From the NCBI GenBank assembly GCA_951394045.1, contig OX595985.1:1-64000 (forward strand): a DNA stretch of 64,000 nt, in the 5' to 3' direction. This DNA is from Nitzschia sp. DOCU1. Its lineage: Eukaryota > Bacillariophyta > Bacillariophyceae > Bacillariales > Bacillariaceae. A program made the position numbers and the translations under genes. Below, in pieces: positions 55,293 through 64,000 of this stretch (positions are counted from its first letter, which is position 1; the number at the start of each line of letters is the position of its first letter). The notes under the pieces are model-generated. The model made no database searches. It was not told the origin of the DNA and was given only the letters and a program-made list of their open reading frames with translations.

Positions 55293-57846
55293 GCTGAGCC
55301 TGCTGAAGACGACGAGAGTGATCATCACCAATTCAACGATTCTACAAGCATCCTTGGGGATGGTAGCTCGTTCGACGAAATCGTGCTCGCAAATTGTACT
55401 AGCGTTGGCGAGCTCGCAGAATCGTTTGGCCAGACTTTGTTGAACAATGCGAGTGACTGCCCAGCTGATACTGGGTTGGGCTATCTCATTCAATACAACT
55501 TTACGGCATTGCACGTCACACCGACCTACATGTCCTTGGCTACCGAGGGTATCGCACGAGCTGCTTTGGGTACGGACGACTTCACAATCCAAACCACTAT
55601 CCACCCGTTGCCGCTTACCGACTTTGAGAAATCCATCGCAAAGACGGAAGATGCCTTCACGGCATGGTTTTTGCTAGTTTTGAGTTTCCCATTTATTGCC
55701 GGAAGCTTTGGAACATTCATCGTGGCGGAACGCGAATCCAAGGCCAAGCACTTGCAGACTGTGACGGGAGTCAAGCCTTCGGGATATTGGGTTTCGACGT
55801 ACCTATGGGACATTGTCAACTACCAGTTTCCTCTTTGGATCGTCGTGGCGATGTTTTTCATCTTCAAGGTTGATGCTTTCACGACGACCGAGTTTGGAGT
55901 CCTTGGCGGGGTGATTTCTGCCATGGTTCTTTACGGGCCCGCTGCCGCTGGATACACGTACTGCCTGACCTATCTCTTCAAATCGCCGGCCCTCTGTAAC
56001 GTCATCTCGATTATCTCTGGATTTTTTATCGGAATGGGCGGGCCGGTCACAGTCATTATTCTCACCTTGATCGGGGGAGACCCATACGAACCCAAGCAAA
56101 ATCTGGTGGATATTGCCAACATCCTGTCTTGGATTCTGCGCTTCCATCCTTGCTTCTGCCTCGGACACGCTCTCTACTTTGCTCTCAACATCGACTTTGT
56201 GAAGTTCTTGTACCCCGGCTTGACGACCGTTTGGAGCAAGGAAGTGTTGCTGTACGACGTGGTCTTTTTGGGGTGGGAGTCGGTGGTTTACGTCATTCTT
56301 GCTATCCAGATCGATATCTGGAGCACTAATCCAAGTATTGTTTCGGCCTGGAAGAAGTTCACTTGGTGCCTGACGTGCTCGTGGCCGAAATCGTCGGATC
56401 GTGACATCACGACGGAACTAGCTGAGGACAGCGACGTATTGGCGGAGGAGGAGCGTGTTGGCAGCGGCGGCGCCAATAACGACATTATTGTGTGCGACAA
56501 ATTGTCGAAGACGTACGACAACGGAAAGAAGGCAGTCAATAATTTATCTCTGGGTATCCCGCCTGGCCAAGTTTTTGGCTTACTGGGCGTGAACGGGGCG
56601 TAAGTTTTGAAGTCTCGGTTTTTGGCTCGAGGCACCATGAGTCTCTGTCTCTCACCCTTTACAATCTTGCGTTCGTGTTTGCAGTGGAAAGACGACGACT
56701 ATGCAGATGCTGACCGCCGACTTTCCCGCCACTTCTGGCGACGCGACCCTGGCGGGCTACAGCGTATCAAGGGAGCCTGAAAAGACCCGTCGTCGGGTCG
56801 GATACTGTCCTCAGTTCGATGCGCACTTTGCCAACATGACCGGGAGAGAGCATGTCGAGCTTTACGCTACGATCAAGGGGATTCCCAGGGAATTCGTCAA
56901 GGAGGCGACTTCTGCCAAGCTTGCCCAAGTAGGTCTTTCGGAATCCGACAGCGATCGCTTGGCCGCAAACTACAGTGGAGGAATGAAGCGTCGTTTGAGT
57001 CTTGCATGTGCTACCATTGGTGATCCTCAAATCGTCTTTTTGGATGAGTGCTCGACCGGAGTGGACCCCGTGGCTCGACGCGAGATTTGGGAAATGGTAA
57101 GCAACATGGTTGCCGGGAGAAACGTCGCTCCTGAAGAACGCACCAGCATCATTTTGACGACGCACAGCATGGAAGAATGCGAGGCCTTGTGTCCTCGAAT
57201 CGGCATCATGGCCAATGGGCGGCTCCGGTCTCTGGGATCGGCACAGCATCTCAAGAACAAATTCGGCAAAGGATACCAGATAGAGATGAAGTGTAAGCTC
57301 GTGGAACGGTCGGATCCTGACTATGTCGAGGTAGTTTCGAAGCTCGGTCAAGGGCGTTTGAATAGCTCCGGGGCGCAAACAGCAGAAGAAGGGGGCGTCG
57401 TGCCAGAGACGGAAGACATTTTCTTCAATCTGGATCAGACGGTTGCGGCCCTGCAGGAATTGACGGGTGATACCTACCTATCTTCTGTCATCAACGACCA
57501 GAATCCCATTGGTTACAATATTCACAAGAGTGCGACTTCACCGACGGGAGTAACCTTTGCCGAACTCGCCGCCTTTGCGACCGTAGAGTTGAGGATCCGA
57601 AAGATTGCGGAGTACATCGTAACTTCGTATGCCTCCAATATTTTCCGGGAGCGCCAGGATACCAAGGTCCGATACGAAGTCAACTCGGAGGGTGTGAAGA
57701 TTTCGAGTATCTTTGCCAGTTTGGAAGCGAACAAGGAACGTCTCCTTTTGGATGACTATGGAGTCAGTCAGACCTCTTTGGAACAAGTTTTCAACATGCA
57801 TGCTGCCGAAGCGGAGAAACTCAAATTAGGCACAAACGACCATTAA
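55293..57846 (+). CDS. ABCA-type half-size ABC transporter, 5' end incomplete
   Basis: Two exons: up to 56599 and 56685-57846; the 85-nt intron splits Walker A (GVNGA/GKTTT). From the first open codon (55293) it gives 822 residues, but no in-frame ATG precedes about 55527, so a first exon is missing or was lost. It matches the second half of a full ABCA: a short lumenal part, six predicted membrane segments (about residues 120-370), then one nucleotide-binding domain with Walker A (about 431), signature YSGGMKRRLSLA (about 530), Walker B IVFLDECSTGVDP (about 550) and H-loop LTTHSMEECEAL. The C-terminal ABCA regulatory tail ends in VSQTSLEQVFNMHA. All catalytic residues are present. ABCA proteins export or flip lipids; the substrate is unknown. 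Tail copies are at 6565 and 25183. Confidence 0.85.
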
Positions 57847-57894
57847 TTTGATAATGCCTGCTGAAGACGACGAGAGTGATCATCACCAATTCAA
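55299..57894 (+). repeat. 38-bp direct repeats flanking the ABCA coding region
   Basis: The 38-bp word starting CCTGCTGAAGACGACGAGAG is at 55299-55336 and at 57857-57894. It also appears in both alpha copies after the ABCA tail. Further similarity (RKTEASPRTD against RKKEVSPRTD codons) surrounds both. Confidence 0.88.
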
Positions 57895-58115
57895 GCACAA
57901 GAGTGCGGGACCACTGTTTGCGAAGAAAAATATGATACGCAAAACGGAAGCGTCGCCAAGAACCGATTTGAAATAAATAATAGTAGGACTAGAACGTATT
58001 TTGTTCGGAGCAATAATATGTTATGTATCGTGCGAGAAACGATGCAACCTAGCTAGCTACTTCTCTACCGGTAGATTTATCATTTACCTGGCTATGGATT
58101 CTGATTGATGAGTCC

Positions 58116-60757
58116 TTATGATTCTTTCACCAACCCCAGCTGATCTAGCAAGAATGAGTAGTCAATGGAGAGTTCCTTTAGATACTTGTACCGATCACTG
58201 GCAGAAAAGTGACCCGCGCTCATGTCCATCTTTACGCAAATGGGGTTCTTGCTTTCAGGATTTGCATGACGAAGTGTGGCGACGAATTTCGCTGGTTCCC
58301 TACGTTGCGGACGATGCAGTCAAGGCAGTTAGCGACAGTCAGGCTTGGTGCTTTTGAGGATACGCATACAAAACTTACCAATATTGAACACGAGGATCGT
58401 GCAAGCCCCCGGTCAACCAACAACTTGGGTACTGGGCGCCAGTCTTGACGTTGTTCATGGGGCTATACTCCATCATGTATTGAAAATACTTTTCTTCGTT
58501 TGGATTGCCCCACTCGACCCACTCACCCGCAGTCAAGGGGATAGAAGCATCAAGCATGGTAGAAACGACGTCCACAAATGGGACGCCCAAAATCGCCACT
58601 CGAAAGAGTTCGGGTTCCAAGTTGATGCTGGCTCCAATCAGCAGTCCTCCAGCGCTGCGGCCCTCACACGATAGCATTTTGGGAGTCGTCCAGTTTTCAC
58701 AAAGATATTTCGCCACATCGCAAAAGTCAAAGAATGTGTTCTTCTTGCACAAATACTTTGCTCCATTGGGTTCTTCGTACCAGGCTCGTCCCATCTCACC
58801 CCCACCCCGAATGTGGGCAATAACATATATCATCCCGCGCTCCAATAGGGGCAACCGCGTAGACCTAAAGTCAGCTTCACAACAAGATCCGTAGCTTCCG
58901 TATCCGTAAAGGTGCGTTGGTGCTTTTCCGCCTGCTTTGACCTTTTCCATGACATCCTTGCGATAGACGACGCTAATTGGAATATCGGTTTTGCCATCTC
59001 TCGACCGGACAACAAGACGATCGCATCCGTAAAGCTCTTTATTGTAGCCAGGAACTTGTTTCGATTTCAGCACCTTGCGACCTTCCGATGGCGAGGCCAG
59101 AGGGATCTCGATGGTCTGCGGCGGTGTTACCAGCGAATCGTATCCAACTGCAATACTTGACGTTTCATATTCGTATTGCGCCGCCATTCCAACATCGTGT
59201 GCTGGTTCATCGAACTCGAGGCGCTCTAGCTTCTTACTCTCAATATCGTAAACCCAAATGCGAGGAATGCCGCCCTGTCGACCTTCGACAACAACGTGCG
59301 TTTGGAGGGTAGTCACCGAGTCCAGCGCTGTTTCCATGTTTCCATCAAAGGCCGGCTTGCCATCTGCATCCAACACTAGCTCCCATTCGGAGGCACAATC
59401 AGCGTTGGCAGGGGCTTTCATTAATTTCATGTTGGGAGAACTGTCCACATTCGTCCAAATCCACCAATCTCCGTGTCCGTGTTCAACTTCATACAACACT
59501 TTGGTACGACGAGGGGCAATGCACTGCATGTCCGAAATAGTATCACCCTCGAGCTTCATGAACCAAACTTCCGATGTCTCCGAGCTTGCAGTTTCAAAGA
59601 AGAGGTATTGACCATCAAGTGATTTGTGGGCATGAGCCCAGTAGACATCGTCCAACTCCTCCTTGAGAAGTTTGTCATCAGGAGCGTCGCCTTGCCAATT
59701 TTGACGACTATAAAGGCAATACGGGCGGTGTGTCTCGTCCATGGTCATGTAAAACAAAGTGGATTCGTCTTTGCCCCAGACAACCGTTCCACTGGTTTCG
59801 AGAAGTTTGTTTTCACCCACAGCGTTGAGAGGATATTCCTTTCCAGTCTCCAAGTCCTTGACATGAACTTCGTACGTCTCGTCGCCTTTGTAATCTACGG
59901 AATACGCCAAGAACTTTTGCGATGGCGACACTCGGGCAGCACCAATCGAACAATAGGACTTTCCTTCCGCCAAAACATTCACGTCCAAGTACACTTCTTC
60001 GCCGGGTAGGATGGGCGTGTCCTTGCTGCCGTCCCAGTCTACTTGAAAAGTTTCACTCGATTTGGGAGCCCGGCAGTATTGTGTGTAGGACTTGCCTTCA
60101 AATGTTCTAGTATAGTACCAATAATCACCCCGTGGTCTCGGAGTCGTATAGTCCGTCTAGGGATGATGAGCAGTGAAGATATTGCGTGAGTCAACCGTGA
60201 CGTGGATACAGGCTACAGTGCCAATCACAGCGTAGCATACGCACCTCTTGGATCGAGCTTAAAAACTCTTCATACAGTTGCTTTTGGAGAGGTTCCAAAT
60301 GCTGAATCACACTCTGTGTGTACTCATTCTCGGCCTTCAAATGATCCAAGATCTCGGGATTCTCTCGTTTCATATCGCGCATCCAACCATACGGATCCGA
60401 AATGGCAACGGGAGGATCCAGGAGTTTCTCTGTCGACTCCTCGGACTGCCGCGGAACCTTGAGATCCCATCCAGGAGGAGCAACTCCGGCATAGACAACA
60501 CGGTCTTCTTCTCGACGGGGAACAGGATAGCTCGTCATGGCCAAGGCGGAAAATCGGCTTCGACTTGTAGTTGCTGCGAGCCACCCGTTTTGGGATGTGA
60601 TGCGAGATGCCCTGGTCGGAGAAAGGGCAGACGAAAGCCAGTGACTCAAAGAGCTACTCCGAAAGGCAGTAGCTGAACGACTAGAGAACAACGTGATGAA
60701 TGCACAGAATGACAAGATGGATCTCAAACAACAAGGCCCCTTGAAGATGCGGGTCAT
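58116..60757 (-). CDS. Oligopeptidase B-like S9A serine peptidase with plastid-type leader
   Basis: Three exons: 60757-60245, 60156-58379, 58299-58116; introns of 88 and 79 nt; 824 residues. The order is a leader, an N-terminal helix region (DPYGWMRD), a seven-bladed propeller and an alpha/beta-hydrolase domain. The triad is Ser672 in GRSAGGLL, Asp758 in LHDPRV and His794 in AGHFSASDRY. YGYGSYG and HIRGGGEMGRAWYEEG-type motifs are those of oligopeptidase B, which cuts after Arg/Lys in short peptides. The leader has a hydrophobic core (ILSFCAFITLFS) followed by SATAF and a Ser/Arg-rich stretch, like the diatom ASAFAP bipartite plastid signal, so a plastid location is inferred. The final exon is needed for the histidine. 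Divergent from the sirtuin. Confidence 0.92.
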
Positions 60758-61136
60758 GGTCGAATCAGCAGCAAAATGAGAAAATTGAGAAATGACACAA
60801 CCGTCCGATGGCGACGGCAGAGGATGAAAAGAGATCGGCGAAGTCCGATGTCACGGAAGTGCTGGATGGCGGTCGGACGCCTATGCACGCTCGCAGAGCG
60901 AAGGCAGGCGTGACGTGCTGGGCTCGGCACGCGCGGACGAAGATTTCACGACGAAACGAATAATCCGATTCACGTCATGGCACGAACCAAAAAGTTCGAG
61001 AGGGTTAATAAGAGGGATGTGGTGTTGCACTAGTGAGACCCGCATCAAAGTCTTATTCATAACGCAGGGTTGCCTCCTTTTCTGGTAGGACTACTACGTG
61101 CAATTCCTTTTCGGATAGGCAGCCACGGTTGCCTCC
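60758..61136. promoter_or_regulatory. Shared intergenic region between divergent peptidase and sirtuin genes
   Basis: 379 bp between the two start codons, so promoters of both must lie here or overlap the leaders. No TATA box or other named element is convincing. Confidence 0.4.
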
Positions 61137-62396
61137 ATGCTGAGAGAAAGCTTACGTTGTTCTTTGGGAATCGCCGCACAATTTCGAGTATTATTCCACT
61201 ATCAGAATTTTCATCGCAGTCGCTCCAAACGATTCATGGGAAATATGGGCAGTGAGGAAGAAATTGACGCACTTGCCAAGCAGGTAAGGCTTACGTATGC
61301 ATTACCGTTTCTTTTCACAAGTTGTAGTTACCAACCCGGAAAAATGATTCGTTCTCTCTTTTTTAGATTGGAGAGTCGCTCAATGTCAAGGAGGAGGAGA
61401 AACATGGTCTTGACCTTGTAGCCGAACTGATCCAGAAAGCGCCAAAGAAATCGATACTCGTCCTTTGTGGAGCAGGTGTATCAGTCAGTGCAGGAATTCC
61501 AGATTTCAGATCACCTGGGACTGGATTATACGACAACTTGCAAAAATATGGGCTGCCGTACCCCGAAGCCATTTTCGATGTAGGATTTTACCGAAAAAAG
61601 CCGCAACCCTTTGTGACTTTGGCTCAGGCTCTCTGGCCTGGATTGACTCATTCTCCGACATTGACGCACTCGTTCTTAAAACTGTTGTCTGACAAGGGTC
61701 TACTTTTGAGAAACTATTCCCAAGTAAGTGTGATTGCTGAGATTCGAGATCCATTGTTCATCGTGAATCGCCCGCCTGACGCATACATGCCAAAAAGAAC
61801 ATTGATGGGTTGGAGCATCTAGCAGGGATGCCCGAAGACGACCTTGTGGAGTGCCATGGGCATTTTCGGACCGCGTCGTGTATTGAATGTCACAAAGCTG
61901 CAGACTCAGCAAAGGTGAAAGAGATCATTGTCGAGGAGGGAGTAGTTCCAAAATGTCAAAAGTGTGGTGGCAATGTCAAGCCCGACATTGTCTTCTTTGG
62001 TGAAAATTTACCGGCTCGATTCCACAATTTGCTTCGAACTGATGTTCGTAAGGCAGAATTGATGTTGATCTTGGGGACAAGTCTACAGGTGAGTCAGTAA
62101 CTGTATGTTAGGGTTTTACCGCATCTTGAAAATGCACACGCTAACGCATGTCACCAAAGGTCGCCCCCGTCTCTGCCATTCCCGACATGGTCAAATGTCC
62201 TCGTATCCTTTTTAATAGAGACTTGGTATTGCACTTGTGGAGAGAAGATGTCTTTGTTGAGGGTGATTGCGACGAGAATATTACTGAACTTTGCTCGATC
62301 CTTGGTTGGAAAGATGAGCTGCTTAAGCAAAACAAAATGACAAGGATAAAAAAGGATAAAACCAAGGAAGATGAAACTGGGAAGAACACTAAATAG
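61137..62396 (+). CDS. Sirtuin (NAD-dependent protein deacylase, Sir2/SIRT2-like)
   Basis: Four exons: 61137-61283, 61367-61723, 61798-62088, 62160-62396; 343 residues, all joins in phase 0. Motifs in order: NAD-binding GAGVSVSAGIPDFRSPG (84-100), SQNIDGLE (about 167-174), catalytic His188 in ECHGHF, zinc cysteines 196/199 and 221/224 (C-x2-C ... C-x2-C), DIVFFGE, LGTSLQVAPVS, and the final LFNRD adenine contact. The Lys-rich tail is low in complexity. The layout is that of class I sirtuins such as SIRT2/Hst2, which remove acyl groups from lysines. An Arg-rich N-terminus from ATG 61137 could target mitochondria; a start at MGNMG (61236) would give a cytosolic/nuclear form. The acceptor at 61796 has a weak pyrimidine tract. 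Confidence 0.9.
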
Positions 62397-62473
62397 ACAT
62401 AGTGTTTCAATTGTAAAGCTGTCTGTATCCTATAAGACTTCTTCTAGGAAGGAATGTTGCGGTCTAATGTTTT

Positions 62474-64000
62474 TCATATTTCTTCACTGGGATCGGGTGA
62501 ATCGACTTCGTGATATTTCTGCTTGTACACCTCCGACAACACGTGCTGTACAGAGGAGACATTTACATCTTGTACTTTCAATGTCGGACAAAACCCTGTT
62601 TCATGATTCGTTTCGAGGTCCAAAAGCCCAGCCACGGCAACGCCCGCAGCGGAACCTAGATCCATGAACATGTTTTCTATCCTCGTGGACGAGTATGCCA
62701 CCGAGGATGCGGATATACACACCGGTACGATCAGATTAGCGGCTTGCTTCGCATTTGCTGGGACCATGACTCCAAAGGGAACATCGTAGAAGGCAAAGGT
62801 TCCACGCATTTTGCTGCATTTCGAGCTTTCACTGCACCTCCGTCCGCTACCAATGTGAGCCCGAAAAAAACCTTCATTTCGTACAGCAGGTTGTCCTAAC
62901 TCATCGCTTACAATGTGTCGACCAACTGTATGTTGATCGCTGTGATGAAGTGTGAGACGGCAAGAGTGCACCACAAAACGCGACGCGCACGAATACTCAC
63001 AATGGCCAACATCCCATGGCAACGCCGTCCGCCTTCACACGAGGATTGACAATATTTCTCTGGGTGAGAATTTTCTGCCCCAAGAGTCGATTACTAATTC
63101 GCACGTACAACTGCGGAGGAAAGTTCCCGAAATCAGAGTATTCATCCTTGCAGTAACCATACTTCTGTGCATCGCTCCTTGTAAAGTTGGGCACCCGCGG
63201 ATCATTGGCCAGAAAGAACAGGGAGCCCTTGATATAGTACTTGTAGTCGTCGGCAAGCTTCTTCCTAGTCTTGTAGTCACTCGTCGCCCAGCCACGGTTG
63301 AGATCAGGTTGGTCCGAGTTCACCGGTCCCCTCCCGCAGCAGAAGAGGCAGTCAGTATTTCCGGTAAAGTTTTTAACAATTGGATCATAGCATTGGACAT
63401 CTCCAAAGTAAGCGAGTGGAGGCCCTGCTGGGTACTGTCCATTCGCGACTAAATCCTGCGTTTGTCTCAAAAGCAAAATAAAGTCGTCGGGGTCGTATCT
63501 AGGAGGTGTAGAGAAAGGTACTTGGTTTCCGGTGGTTGTCGATAGGCATACGAAATACTCAAAGGACATCAATTTGTCATCGCCGCTACCATCAGGCCCT
63601 AAATCGCTCGAGTCGATGTACTTCAGGATGGATCCATTGGCGTAAAATGGACTGATGGAAAGGTTTTGGAGCAAAAAGGATTCTTCTGCGCTGTATTCCC
63701 GTCGCTGGACACCCGCTAGGCTCTCCTTGTACTTATTTCTCGCTTCTCGTCCATGGGTATGATCAACACCAGCCAATACCATGATATCACCATCATAGGA
63801 TGCGTCGATAACATAGGTCGCCTGCACCTTGAATGAATCTCCTCTATCGTCTTCAAACCCCACCTCTCCAATACAACCCGGCTGAGGAACCGACACATTC
63901 ACGACGTGATATCCGACCGTTGTGTCTATGCTACTCGATGAGTTCAAGAGCACCCAAAAGGCCATTTCACTTTCTTTCATTCTTGGGAACGTCACGCCAC
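62474..64000 (-). CDS. FAD-dependent oxidoreductase, 5' part beyond the window
   Basis: The last two exons: from the right edge to 63001, and 62939-62474, with a 61-nt intron (62940-63000). The spliced join gives GCWPFDQHTVGRHIVSD, a hallmark of the FAD_oxidored family, followed by VRNEGFF. Upstream, VIDASYDGDIMVLAGVDHTHGRE is split by nothing and is the family's FAD-linked motif; NRLLGQ and VPANAKQAANLIVPVC-type segments near the end are also typical. About 490 residues are visible; the Rossmann GxGxxG start is outside. Many NxT/S sites suggest a secreted or lumenal enzyme. The substrate is unknown. It converges on the sirtuin with 77 bp between stops. Confidence 0.8.

Noticed and set aside
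55017..55604. 195-codon minus-strand frame opposite the ABCA gene
   Set aside because: It spans repeat block epsilon and the antisense of ABCA codons; no motif, and the + strand frame is clearly the real one.
62105..62115. TTAGGG word in a sirtuin intron as an interstitial telomere
   Set aside because: A single copy only; expected by chance.

Overview
The window is the left end of a eukaryotic chromosome. It opens with 1,121 bp of perfect CCCTAA repeat. Its genes have short (61-103 nt) GT-AG introns and its GC content is balanced. The protein families (NLGTTFYK/DGDEED-type chromatin modules, a CGALDMLRTGRW...KMKNAKLS family, a giant CxxC-repeat surface protein, ABCA, hybrid histidine kinases) and a plastid-type SATAF presequence point to a diatom. 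I read it as a pennate diatom of the Phaeodactylum type; that is an inference from sequence style, with no database match behind it.

Layout. 1-1121 is telomere. 1121-16605 is a mosaic whose four parts all recur further in: alpha 1121-9975 = 19739-28662 (direct); beta about 9526-12050 = 42176-44697 (direct); gamma about 12052-15871 = 33650-37462 (direct); delta about 15748-16605 = 28668-29511 (inverted). Nearly every gene in the mosaic is broken: receiver domain/protein kinase, PHD/Tudor-like, ABCA tail and GAF-like family members. 16605-19738 is single-copy here: a Tudor-like remnant, a TspO-like membrane protein and a decayed hybrid histidine kinase. 19739-28662 is the second alpha copy. 28668-37462 holds inverted delta, a 1,409-codon cysteine-repeat gene and the second gamma copy. 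37440-41846 holds a convergent pair, a prolyl-4-hydroxylase-like membrane protein and NCA2. 42133-44697 is the second beta copy.

45519-51751 is a nearly intact tyrosine-recombinase retrotransposon of the DIRS order, with split direct repeats (A1-ORFs-B1-A2-B2) as in Ngaro/PAT elements. It encodes Gag-like protein(s), RT-RNase H and a tyrosine recombinase. This is the most notable system in the window.

51752-55250 holds minisatellites, a histidine-kinase remnant and a third copy of an alpha sub-block. From 55.3 kb to the right edge the chromosome looks like ordinary gene-dense euchromatin: a half-size ABCA transporter, an oligopeptidase-B-like S9A peptidase with a plastid-type leader, a sirtuin, and an FAD-dependent oxidoreductase cut by the window edge. 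The left 45 kb behaves as a subtelomeric recombination zone and the right 10 kb as chromosome core.
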